From Chalara sp. BL73 (lineage: Eukaryota > Ascomycota > Leotiomycetes > Helotiales): 64,000 bases of DNA. The notes under the pieces are model-generated. The model did no database searches. It had not been told where the DNA came from and worked only from the letters and a program-made list of their open reading frames with translations. This document shows, piece after piece, positions 48,909 to 59,842 of this stretch. How positions within the stretch are numbered: position 1 is the stretch's first letter; every line of letters starts with the position of its first letter. The stretch lies in the NCBI GenBank assembly GCA_918026815.1, contig CAKJVC010000140.1, positions 1 to 64,000 on the forward strand, read 5' to 3'. The translations under genes were made by a program, and so were the position numbers.

Positions 48909-49577
48909 ATGCAACTATATCCCTTCCCCCGTAAAGCGGGAGGTAAGGAAAGGAACGGAATAGATGAGGGGGAAGAGATGTGTCAATACTGCCAGGGTGC
49001 CCATAAGGATCATATACCCCATCTTCGAGTCCTTGTTGGTCGCTATCCTTGCACGCTAATTAACAGAAAAGGCCCTCGAAACCCTGTTGATCCTGCCCGT
49101 CAGATAGAAACCGAATTTTTGTCATCGAACAAAGGCCCGAGACATTTTCTGTCAGTTTCGCCAAACGGGATTCTCCTTGCAGATATCATCCATCAAGGTC
49201 ATTCGTACTGCACTCCGGTTCCGCGAAGGATCTTCTTGCAGACTTCGTTGGTCGGTATTGTGAGACTCGTGAGAAACTGTTTCTTCAATCGCAATTCAAT
49301 GCGTACAAGTTTGCATTACCGCAAAACCCCGTCTCACCCACAGTCAATAGCGAACTTAAAGTGGAAGATCCAGACGCAAGCCTGGGCTGTTCCTGCAGAG
49401 GGATACTCCTTGGTGTCCACGATAGCTGAAAATTTCCGTGAAAGGATGGCCCTTGGTAGATTCGGGAGGCTTTTTTGGAAGACGGGGTCACCCATTCCGC
49501 GGGGATCTATTTGTCGGCTAGTATGCAATAATCCGGATCTAATATCTATTGAAAATTTTGCGGATATCAGAGCTTAA
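48909..49577 (+). other. 222-codon open frame, doubtful
   Basis: The frame starts with an ATG and has a CxxC pair near residue 27 (MCQYCQGAH). Composition is uneven and nothing matches a family I know. Chance openness in a gene-poor stretch is the simpler reading. Confidence 0.2.
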
Positions 49578-50700
49578 AGATAATCCTCTTCGGCGATGAA
49601 AGCACTTAGACTTTGATGCACATTGTTCTAAAATTGATATGGCTTGGTCTGTATAGGAGCAAGATTGAGATTTCAGTGGGAAGAGCACGAATCATTTCCT
49701 AAAAGGCTAAGGGACGGGAGCTTTGCTAAAGGTGTGCGCTACCTAAATTCGGGAAGCACGTAGGAGGAAGGAGCTCCCAACTATCATTTGACAGCCTCAG
49801 ATTAAGCCCTCCCTTTCAATTATGAAAATAACTTGGGTAACACCTGGCATGGGCCATATGTGTCGATAACAAATAGCCATATTGCAGACGCCGGATACAC
49901 TATCAAATGTGCGCACTTGCTGTAGGTTCGTAAGTACAGATTAGGTCTCTAGTACCATCAGCAGAAATTGGTTGCACTAGATAACGCTTTATAGAAAATG
50001 AAGCATTCGGGAGAACATATATCATTGTGCTTTCTGCTTCATCTTAAGGTGAGTGGCATCAAGAGTCGAGTATTCATCTCTATAAGCAGTGTCTCTTGGC
50101 AGTCCGAATAACCATCATGGCATCGTGGCAATTGAAGGTGAAGCCGTGAAATAATGTGACTCTGCACGCTCTGTCCTTACTCCCAGGTAGAAAGATGGTC
50201 CATCATAGACGGCAGCCACGCCGGTCACAGAATCAGAGAAGGAAAAACTTGGAAAAGGAATGCAGGCGAACATCGTATCTGGTCATAATGCCGTAGGATA
50301 TGTGAAAATGAATAGCTCAACTGTGAGAACTTCTAAGCATGGCTGTGAAATTTTAATGTGTGGGATATTTTTCACTTGAAAGATTCGCCTGGAAAGACTC
50401 ACCCAGGACTTCCGAGAGGGATGAGTACTCAGGATATGTCCCTGCGAGTGTCATAGAACGATCAACACAAGAGATGGTTTCATCTAAGAGACGTCCAGAA
50501 AAACCCATCCATTATTGTCCTTATTCATCTAGTATACACGCCTGCCTCGCTGTGCTCCAAATGCATCAAGCCCAAATCCGTTTGTTTTGTTGATCGCTGT
50601 GATCATACTTAATTTCATGATCTGTTGGGAAGAAATTGAAGTGCCTCAGAGATTGGTGAGGGATCCTATAGTTTTAGAGTGTCCTATGCGCGAAAGTCGC

Positions 50701-51551
50701 TCAAGAAGCCGATCCAAACCTCTTCGCGCGAGCATCAGCCTTAGCCTTCTCCACTGGGTCGTCCGTGATACGGCCCGCAGGCTTCTTCGCAGGCATGGGC
50801 GCGGGTTTGCCTTTAGGTGCTTCCGTTCTCCGATCGGGGGTTTGTCTCTTCACAGCGCGTCCGCCTTTAGCCTCCCTGTCCTCTCGACCTCGCTTCCTCC
50901 GCTCAGGTAGTGCATCATCCAAGCCCTTCACTACCGCCTGCTTATCATCTAAACCAAACTTCTTAGCGCGTTCCAGCGCCTTCCTTTTCTCAATGGCCTC
51001 TGCTGTCTCCTCAATGCCGAAACGCTTAGCCCGCGCAGCGCGCTTCTCTGCCTCCTTTTCTGCATCTGTCTTTGGGACACCTGCTGTAAAGTCTTCCTTC
51101 GGCGCCTCTGGCTTGGGAGCAGTTTTTGAGGTTGGGACTCCAGATGACGCGACAGCTCCGTCGGCAGCCGTCGGCGCGTTGTCTCCTCCAACAATCTTTA
51201 GTTCCGTAGTAGTCGCGGGTTTGACATCGGGGACTTGGTTCGGAACGGCTGCAGGCGTATCTACCTGGCCCAGACCGCCCGCAACAACTGCAGCTTCTGC
51301 TAGGTCGGTGGTGGCTTTGTTGTCATCCTCATCCCAGTCGATTTCATCTTCGGCGGGAGCTGCGCAAATTCAACGTTCCATTTCGTGAGCAATTGAGGGT
51401 GGTCATGCTTACCTGGCTTTGCAGCCGCTTTCTTAGAGTCGTCTTCCTGGAGCCGCGCAATGAGATCTTCCTTTTTCCCAGATACAGCTAAGCCGCGCTC
51501 CTGGAGAAGCTTCTTCAGATCAGGAACCTTTTGCGCTGAATAGTCTGCCAT
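50701..51551 (-). CDS. THO1: Tho1/MOS11-like SAP-domain mRNA-export protein
   Basis: Two exons, 51551-51413 and 51359-50701, give 265 residues. Residues 1-40 form a SAP domain: YSAQKVPDLKKLLQERGLAV, then KKEDLIARLQEDD, which binds nucleic acid. The middle is acidic and Ala/Pro-rich (EDEIDWDEDDNKA). The C-terminal part has three copies of the THO1_MOS11 signature, AARAKRFGIEE, LERAKKFGLDD and DARAKRFGSAS, and the basic RKRGREDREAKGG segment. Homologues (yeast Tho1, human SARNP/CIP29, plant MOS11) bind the RNA helicase Sub2/UAP56 and act in co-transcriptional mRNP assembly and nuclear export. Gene structure is intact with a single intron. Confidence 0.9.
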
Positions 51552-53347
51552 GACTTCTTTGCGGATTCTATCGGCGGAGTTACGATTGAGCTGTCAGATC
51601 GCGATGAATGACGCGCAATTGGGTTTGTAATAAAAATAGTATGACACAAGGTGAGGTTGGTAATGTTGAATGGCAGTCAGCTCCAGCAGGCGGCATGTGC
51701 GCCGCCCTAAAGTGCTTGGCTCTTTGGTAGGCGAGGATCCTCAGCCTTATTTGAATGGATTGTGACGAAGCACTATTTCACTCCGACACCACAATATGTC
51801 CGGACCTTAGCTTTGGTATCACAGATATGTTGAGTAAGATCACATGTATCGCCGCGCCAATGTCCGGCCTTTGTCGTTTCTATCTCCAGAGCTAACATCA
51901 AGCCTGTGTCGGCTGTGCCGACAGCAAAGGTGACAAACAGCTATGACATGGACTCCCAGTCTTTCCGCTCTGGGACTGACATCAAGGCCATGATCATACA
52001 TCCGACAGCCAAAATGGTAGCGGTGCTCGTGATATGTCTGAAAAGAAGTGTTTTAGACATCTAAGAATTCTTAGCAACCCGGAACGGATCATGCTGTGTT
52101 CTTTTTGCAAATGTATCAGCGTCTCCAAACACGTTGTAACTTGCCCTTTAATTAATTTACGGCGACCAAGTGTGCTCCAGAGTGAACAATTATGAACATT
52201 ATTAGAATTCGCCATCATATGTATGGTGCCTTGCATAGAGTGAAGGCAACATCAGACGAGAGCCAGCCCTAGTCTTTCCCAGGTAGGAAATTTCTGCTCA
52301 CCCTGGCAGCCTAATTCGCCGCAGTAATGGCGTACCGAGTACGCCCCGTGCTCTTCCTCACAGTTTAGTAAACATATCTTTCGCTGACTGTACAAAAGGC
52401 TGTGTATAGCAAAAAGCCAAGACAAAACGGCCAGCCGAAGACAGGGTTACACCTTTTAAGCTTAACTGCATCAATCCCACATCTGACTAAGACTCAGCAG
52501 CTAAACACACCACTTTCTTGTTACACAGGCATATAACTGGCTCAAGGACTGCACACTAACCTGGAACATTAACCCTGATTCTGGGGGTAGCGTGGATTAA
52601 TAACCAGAAGCAGACTGGAAAACACCACTCAAGAGTCAAAGTATGGGGCCCCACCTTGTGTTAAAAGGTCTTTGCATGCATACCAAGCCACGAAACACAT
52701 CATGCTTCCGTCCCATGCTTCCAGTTACTCCTCAGCCAAAAAAAAACATCGCCGTCAATCTTAGAGCACGTTGTTATAACACGATCCAAATTGTTCCCTC
52801 GCGTCATTGTTTAAGTCCGAAAGTCGTTCTAGAGTATCTGATTGCTTGATGCACTTTAGTGCGACACAAAAAGAACAAAGCCTTGAAGACTTACTCAGCA
52901 CCTCTATCCTCTGCTTCCCTAAGCTTCCAAGCGAGGACCGACAAATAAATATTCTATACCATGTCTGACTTGCCAATAGCCTACAAATTGTAGTAGCCTT
53001 ATATGGAGAACAAATGGCTTCAGCGCAGGTCATCATGGCTATATAAGCGGACTCGTCGTACCGCTCCGGATCTAGAGGTTGTTCATTTATCATATGAGCT
53101 TCAACCGTGCATTGCATCAGCCGTGAAAGAAAAACCCTGCTCTAGATTTAAGTGTTGATCAGTCGGGGCCTTCCCATATCTGTTCACATCTAGAAAGATT
53201 CATCGTAACTCTAAATCGGCAATCCTAACTTCTCATTCAGTTCTCGCACATAATAATTATCTTTTTTTAATAAGAAATCCTCAAGGCTTCAGGAATTTTG
53301 CGAAATTCGACCTCAAGATAGCCATCAAAACATCAAATCATTTACTC
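51552..53347. other. Intergenic, 1.8 kb, no gene seen
   Basis: This contains the promoters of the Tho1-like gene (minus) and of the Zn2Cys6 gene (plus). Open frames are short and without motif. Confidence 0.5.
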
Positions 53348-54978
53348 ATGTCTAGAGGTGATAAGGCTTCAATCCAATTCTCAGGGACTCAGCTACCAGC
53401 AACGCGATCGCGGGCTTCGAAGGGAAAATCACGATCTGGTTGCTTGCCCTGCAAGGAACGACGCATTAAGGTACCAGTACCCGCCGCTTTCTTTTTTCAT
53501 GTGAGATGCTTGTTGTATGCCAGCAGAGCGGCCAATATCTCTTCACTTTGTTGGACAATATAATCTAATTGATTAATTGAAATGAAGACTAAAAGTGGAT
53601 AGTGTAACGAAGAACACCCTGTCTGCTTGAGATGTGCTCAACAGCATCGAGAGTGTGTCTATGAGTCGATCCGTGTACCAAAGTGGAAGGAGAAGACCAA
53701 TGTATTCTCTGTCGTGGATGGTATACCTTCTCTGCGAAGCAGCACATCCGATGATCAACTCGTGAACAATCAAACCACCAGAAATTTGGTTAAGTTTCAG
53801 CAGTTTGAGTTTGTTACCGAGTCAATTGGACAACAGGCATCCGAAGCGTCAAATGGACAGCTGTACGGTTTCTCTGTTCAGGACAAGAAGTTGTTGGATC
53901 ATTTTGAAAATTTTACGAGCACTAATCTCATAATACCTCACCGGTATTGGATTAGGGAGATTATACCCGCTGCATTTAAGGTATGTGACTATTATCCTCG
54001 ATTTGATATTTGCTAATTGTTCAGAATAATGTTCTCATGCACGCAATACTCGCACTTGCTGCTTGTCATATGCAGGAAGTTAAAAATTCCGAGGATACGG
54101 TACTGGACCTCCACGGCATTGAAGCTTTAGAAGTACATCATCTTCATCTCGCTATCACCAATATGCGTTCAATGCTGTCTTCCAGTCTTGGCCCTGTAGA
54201 AAAAGATCCAATTAGTAAGTCTACCAAACTAACCAGCTTATTGAACTTCCTATTATAATATTTGCTTTTAATACTTCCCGCATCAAATTATATATTTGCT
54301 CTAATCTGATATACTGTAGTTGGTACAGCATTTCTTTTAGATCTGTACTACGGCGACACAATGGACAAAGGCTTCTCCCCTTCTCAGATGCCACGCCCGG
54401 GCAGTTCTTGGGCTCATATCAGTGCTATAGCCTCGATAATTGCCGAAGCCGATCAACAAGAATACCATGGTTCTTTCAGACATATTTCTGCTCGGCCACT
54501 ATTCGCAACATACATGCCTCTAGACGAGGGTGTTGTGGCGCCTCTTTGCAAAAAGCTCACTTCCATAAATCCACGCCCACAGCACTACGATCTCTACATT
54601 GATCGCTTGGCACTGGCAGCGGGACTGATCAAAGTCGCAACAACACCAGAACTAGTGCCAATCCTCGAAGAGGAGGGACCTCTCGAAATTCTTCGATGCT
54701 GTAACTCTTGTTCAGACACATGGATCAAGCTGGCCATGCAACAGGACTCGATAACACATGTAATCGTTGCGTACTGGTATGCGGCCTGCCTTCTCATGAA
54801 AGCCTTCAGCAGTGGTCAGACGGCATTTTGGAAGAGGAAACCAGCATATGGGATAGAGTACATCTGGGAAACACTTCATCACGAATGGGCTCCCTGGCTT
54901 CAGTTCCCCATGGATGTGCTCAAGTACCACCGCGGGGAACTTGAGAGGTCAGTGCTGGATGAGCGGTGGTTTCAATAA
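53348..54978 (+). CDS. Zn2Cys6 transcription factor, intact
   Basis: Exons 53348-53470, 53603-53980, 54025-54214 and 54320-54978 encode 449 residues. The zinc cluster is complete and split by the first intron: SGCLPCKERRIK joins CNEEHPVCLRCAQQHRECVY, with six cysteines in the normal spacing. A regulatory region follows (KLLDHFENFTSTNLIIPHRY, ILALAACHM), typical of fungal_trans_2 regulators. The C-terminal part includes ISARPLFATYMPLDEGVVAP and CNSCSDTWIKLAMQQDS. The product is expected to be a nuclear DNA-binding regulator; its targets are unknown. Neighbouring genes are not an obvious regulon. It contrasts with the decayed regulator at 36905-38571. Confidence 0.88.
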
Positions 54979-56136
54979 TATTTCTAATGTAGACAGGGCC
55001 GGCGCAATATCGTTGCGAGGCATAAAAAAGCTCAAGGGTTGTCCTCCGACGATGGCAGCCGTTACTCAAATTACAATGTTATTTATAAGAAAACACCAAA
55101 ATGTGTCCAGTACTTTTACTTTCTTGACCGCCATGACTTTCGCAGCCATTTTAGCCACTGAAACTAAGTGCATCAAAATAGGAATTTGGTCCAATCCATA
55201 GCCAGACCTGACCAATGGAGCTTCAAGCCCAAATTGAACCCAACGAATTCCCACCTATCAGTATCCTGGACCGGTGGAAATTATTATTTCGTCAATTTGG
55301 CAATCTCACGATCCAAGGTCTTCTCAAAGCTCGAGCCATCTGGTTGCCAATGCTTTGAAAGGAGGTGCGCCAAGCTTGTGGTTCGGACCAGGCCCGCCCC
55401 ACATTGCTCCCTTTCAGCCTCTTTCTCTCCAAACATCTCTTGCATTTCTTATGCTCAAACCCTCTCAATCTCGACATCGCCTTCGGTATAAGCTCAGACG
55501 TTGCCATCACGCATAATAGTTTTCCCAAGCACAAGATATTTCATTACTGTCTAGCATTTATTGATTATTTGACTGTGTTTCAGAATGGCATAGTGCAAGT
55601 GCACAGGACGCAAAACGGTCCTCGTTCGCGCTCCTTTGTATTCCCTCCATTAGCTTCCTTCTTTGGGCTCTAGTAATGTTACATCAGTGGAGATGTACAA
55701 TTTAAGGTATCTTTCTAGATCTATATCGTCGGCACTTCGACCTTCAACGTCTTTCTCCCCAACCGTACGTCTCTCCTTTATTCGACCTTGATTTCTTTGC
55801 TTTGCAGTGCTTTTTTCGACTTTAGCAAGCCAGTCATTCATTTCAACCAGTGCCTCTGCGAACTCACACTCATTTAGCCATATACACTCATTTAGCTCAA
55901 GTCGTTCATTTTGCTATCATTTACTCTGCATTTCCTCTCCATCGAATTTGCAAGCTCGCAATCGACATATCTCTGATCTATCTGCCAAAGTCGTCTTCTC
56001 AAATTTCTGCCCCAACCTCTTCCAGCAAATCTTCTCAAATTCATCACTTCCTCCACATTTCTGTTCCAAAGCCTCACCCTTCAGCAAGTTCTCTGATCGC
56101 ATATTCCTGATCCAAGAACGCCCGCTCAATAACACA
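54979..56136. other. Intergenic, pyrimidine-rich toward the right
   Basis: No gene can be supported. From about 55700 to 56136 the plus strand is C/T-rich, like a long 5' leader of a fungal transcript leading to the small ORF at 56137. Confidence 0.45.
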
Positions 56137-56277
56137 ATGGATTCCATGCTTCTAGCGCTCCTGGTCATCACTATCGTCATCTTCTGCTTCGGAATCGCGG
56201 GGTTTGCAGAGATGTATCGGGAGCAGGGACGATTCGCTGAGAAGCGGAAGAAGACTACGGCCAACTCGGAGGTTTAA
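56137..56277 (+). CDS. 46-residue single-pass membrane peptide
   Basis: The ATG at 56137 opens MDSMLLALLVITIVIFCFGI, a strong hydrophobic helix, followed by AGFAEMYREQGRFAEKRKKT and a short polar end. This N-out or N-in single-pass layout with a basic tail is common in small ER or mitochondrial membrane peptides. The frame is open upstream to 55807, but that part is Ser/Phe-rich, translated leader-like sequence. I do not recognise a family. Evidence is the clean helix-plus-basic-tail pattern and the long pyrimidine-rich leader. Confidence 0.45.
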   Translation: MDSMLLALLVITIVIFCFGIAGFAEMYREQGRFAEKRKKTTANSEV

Positions 56278-56676
56278 GATGCGGTCTTGCGGTGGGTGGG
56301 AATGAGGGGATATCGGTTGGGGAGGTGTGCACAAAGGAAGATTGGAAACGTGAGGGAGGCTTGGGAGATGCATTTTTTATACGATGGAGACAGAATATGT
56401 CTAGAATGGAATGGGCCAGAGAATGGTAATCCGGAGCCAGGGCGAGTAACATTCAGATAGAAGTAAGCCCATGGAATCAAAGCATATCAATAGAGTCTCC
56501 GGTTGCTCATGAGTCAAAGCGGCTGATGCGTCCAGACTAGATGCAACCAAGTAACACATCCGAGCTGATATATTTGAAAGATAAAAACATTCTCAGGATA
56601 AACATGACACAGCATATTCTAACTTCCAATCCCGATTATGCATAACAATCATCACATAATACAACGATCATATATT
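56278..56676. other. Intergenic between convergent genes
   Basis: About 0.4 kb of 3' flank for the small peptide gene and the rhodopsin-fold gene; no feature seen. Confidence 0.5.
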
Positions 56677-57928
56677 CTATTTCCTCTCAGTAAAGCCCCG
56701 TCGTTCAGGAACACAATGTTCGCTTTTAGGTACCGTAGGCGAAGGCGTGCTCTCTTGGTGCACAACCGTCTCTTTTTTGATGATACCTGTCTCCACCCTA
56801 CTCGAATTACTTTCGCTGTTGCCAGTGCGATGGCTTCGTCCAAAAAGTCCCCTGGAACTCCATCCGGAGCTTAAGGATCGCAGGCGTTTGCTGGTGAACA
56901 AAGGACGCATCGCTGCTAATGAGGCAGCGATCAGGCCGAGCCCGACTTCAACGGTGGAACTGCGAAAAAGATCTGTCAGCTTGACCCAGAAAAAAAGAGG
57001 CGGCTGGAGCGGAAGGGCTAAGTTTGAATGAGGGAAAAGCGGGACAGGTGGTGGTGGGCCTACCAGATGACGAGGGGCGCCCAATCTGCCCAAAAGTCTT
57101 TGGTATCGAGTAGCAGATCGATGGGATATGCTCTTGCAATCGCAGCCAGCCCACAACTATATTACAGCGTCATCAATTAACCAAAGTCCGACCACGCACG
57201 GGGAAACACCAGCACTCACATGAGCCCAAACCCCAACAAAACCGAAATGGCAATCTTCCTCTGCCTGCTAATCTGCACCTTCCAGAGCAACCAAATTGGC
57301 ATGAGGCCCAAAGTCCAATCCGCCACGAAGCTCAGCGCCATATGCGCATACCCGGTGTTCGCCAGGATGTGGTGGTTATTACACCTGCCCGGTGCGCCGG
57401 GATGCCAGTTCCAGAAGAAGGAGACGGGCGAGCATTGGAAGATGACGATGAAGAGGAAGCAGATGGAGTAGATGAGCATGAGCGCTATGACGATGCAGAC
57501 GACGACGCGTTGCGGTTTTGAATGCGCAATGCGGAGGAGCAGCAGGGCGACGGCGGTGCGTAGCGCGGCCGACGAGATGATGTAGAAGAGTTCTGCGAGG
57601 TAGTAGTAGAAGGATCCGGTCTCCATGTCCGGTAGGGACACCGAGAGGGGAAGGGAAAGGGCGATGCCGCGGTTGAAAACGGTAATCGATGCTACTTTGA
57701 AGGAGAACCCTGCGAAACAAGTATATGCTGCCTGGTTCCTGATTAAAATAGGTGGAAGGTGGGAACGGGCAGACCTACGAGGGTGAAGAGCAGCAGGTAG
57801 TCGTCGAAATCGAGTTTCTTTACCATGATGCGCCGAACGTAGATGCGTAGAGCAACGAATATCCATGCTAGTCCTAGGAAAATGGCTTGTGTAGCTATCA
57901 CAGCCTCGCCCCGTGAGGAGAATTGCAT
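56677..57928 (-). CDS. Fungal rhodopsin-fold integral membrane protein (PF20684 type)
   Basis: Four exons, 57928-57775, 57709-57220, 57156-57064 and 56959-56677, give 339 residues with seven likely membrane helices. The first helix with its following loop reads LGLAWIFVALRIYVRRIMVK then LDFDDYLLLFTLVG, the family hallmark. Others include ELFYIISSAALRTAVALLLL, VVCIVIALMLIYSICFLFIV, FQCSPVSFFWNWHPG, ALSFVADWTLGLMPIWLLW and TVEVGLGLIAASLAAMRPLF. An alternative start lies seven codons upstream (57949). No Schiff-base lysine of true opsins is expected in this family. Members are plasma-membrane proteins of unknown ligand, some in pathogen-host or secondary-metabolism contexts. Confidence 0.87.
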
Positions 57929-58543
57929 CGCTATAATATGTATCCACAATTACAGAAAATTCACTACTTGCCTAGATGCGTACACCACTTCAGTGGCTTT
58001 GCATGCGCTCTGATGAAGCAACATCCTCGAACGGTTTTGTACCAGGTTGTGGCGGGCTAGCGAACAAAGAGATTCTTGATAAGTATGTTGTGATCGGGGA
58101 TGACCAATGAAAACGGCACAAGGAAATTATGGAGAGGTGTTCTTTGATGGTGGAGGTTACGTGATTGTCATACGCCTATCGAGGATCTTAATGAACTGAC
58201 CTCTAGACGAGATAGCCGCCGCCATTCCCTCTAATAATGTATAAATGCCGAGATATCAGAACATCTCATCTCCTTGGCGATCACCGATCAACGGCCAGCC
58301 CACTATAGATGCTCAATATATGCAGTTCGAAGAAAGGAGTTGCTACACGTTGTTGAGAAGCTTGTGCCATAGGCCCTATAGCCATGGTCGTCCTTCAATG
58401 ATAAAAATATCATACGTGACGACCTGGACCAGTGAACATACTATGAAAAAGTTTCGCCATAGACAAGTCCTCGCTTCGCACTGTCTTCCTACCTGCGTGG
58501 TTGGCAAGTAACTCGGCATCTATCAAACTGTCAGTCTTACGGG
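57929..58543. other. Intergenic, no gene seen
   Basis: The upstream region of the rhodopsin-fold gene. A short plus-strand frame at 58245-58511 has no motif. Confidence 0.5.
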
Positions 58544-59190
58544 TTATGGGTCTTCATAAAATAGACACCAAGTAGGTTCATTCCTAGGTATATAAGCGAA
58601 TCCACATAACAACTTATACATACAGAAGAGATATATAATTGTGGACAGAATGATTTTGAGGAATGTAGATTTAGTAGACTTACGTGCGATTTCGCGTGGT
58701 GTGTACCCTGTAAAAATGTTTTCTGATACCGCATCTGCTGTCCTCTCATCTAGGAATAGTCCTTTCTGTGCCTCATCTTCTTTAATAGCGGTCTCTGAAG
58801 AGTCTTTCTTAATTTCGTGGGTGATCTTCTGTTCAGCGAATTTGAATTTGACCGGCGTCTTGCTTGAGGCACTGCCTGCATAAAGGTGAATGATCAGCAC
58901 GTTAAGTCTCCATAGCGCTAACGTCTAAGATTTAATGAGACTTTAGAAACTTACGACTCGTGGTTTGCTTGGTAATACGCCCAGTCAAAACAGTTTGAGT
59001 GAGTTTGGACTTGGTTAGGGGCTTTGGGCGAGTTATGCGTCTCTCATAGAGCTCGGTCTTTGCATTTATTGGATCAGTTGCCTTGTGGATGACTGTTAAT
59101 TATGATCCTCTGATATATCATGTATGCAGGGGTTGCCTCTATTTCTTCAGTGGAGAGATGTGGAGGACTTACCGCTTTGCTTGGGGCCAT
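58544..59190 (-). CDS. Small basic protein, unrecognised
   Basis: A first exon of six codons, MAPSKA, from the ATG at 59190 joins across a GTAAGT intron to ATDPINAKTELYERRITRPK and TVLTGRITKQTT. A second intron leads to SASSKTPVKFKFAEQKITHE, then LDERTADAVSENIFTGYTPR. The last exon either runs into the hydrophobic FLKIILSTIIYLFCMYKLLC segment and stops at 58544, or splices at GTAAGT after REIA. The chain is Lys/Thr-rich. I know no family. It is on the same strand as the ankyrin-CorA gene, about 650 bases downstream of its stop. Confidence 0.48.
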
Positions 59191-59842
59191 GGCAGAGGTC
59201 AAATAGATCGATCTTGGCAGGGTTGGTTGTGGATAAAGGCGGGTCTAGGCTTGGTATTGTCGTGCGGCGACGAGTATAGGCGATGCTAAATATCGTGGGT
59301 ACTATACCAAACTGCTTGCTGAAAGCTGAAGCCTTCGGGAGGCCAGTTACTATCCTGGTTGCGAGGTTGATTGTCGGATGAAACAGCCGAGTTTGGAGTT
59401 TCCTTAAATACGCAACAAAAGCGAAGTATTAAAGGTGAAAACTTCAACCTCACCTTTGCAAATACGAAATCTACGCCGCACACAGAATTTTTGAAGTTGG
59501 CAGACTGGTAGACAATTTGGTTAGCGAAAGTGAGTTCGAGAGATTTAAAGACGTGATACAAATCTACACAGTATCAAAAACACAGTAAAGGCTTGTACCA
59601 GAAATAGTGAATTCCAACATCCCACCAGTACCCCAAAGTTACAAATGAACTTATATAGACTCTGCATTTGTTCTTACTAGCCACTATCTTTGATTGAATC
59701 GATGTTTCAGCAAGGGTTTCAAAGGCTTCGATGGACTGTCGTTGGAATAAACATGATATATCTCATAGTATGATTCCTAATATGGTGTTGAATTGGACAT
59801 AACCTGATAGGCTCATGTAGTGATGTTCCCTTCCTGCAGCTT
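59191..59842. other. Intergenic spacer, no gene seen
   Basis: Separates the small basic protein gene from the stop of the ankyrin-CorA gene. A minus-strand open stretch at 59561-59286 has no motif. Confidence 0.45.

Larger units (their letters stand above)
46023..50700. other. Long gene-poor region, 4.7 kb
   Basis: No gene can be supported with confidence. A plus-strand frame at 48909-49577 is open for 222 codons (MQLYPFPRKAGGKERNGIDE onward) but has no recognised domain and no Ser/Pro or hydrophobic pattern suggesting a fold. A minus-strand frame at 48592-48251 reads KIGVNFQDSVITRFWEKCVK and IKWLKTEIHMRGRCGVEMHR, which is protein-like and could be a relic. Neither is assigned. Confidence 0.4.

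Noticed and set aside
50765..51388. Long plus-strand frame antisense to the Tho1-like gene
   Set aside because: Ser/Ala-rich shadow of the low-complexity coding strand; the minus-strand gene explains it.
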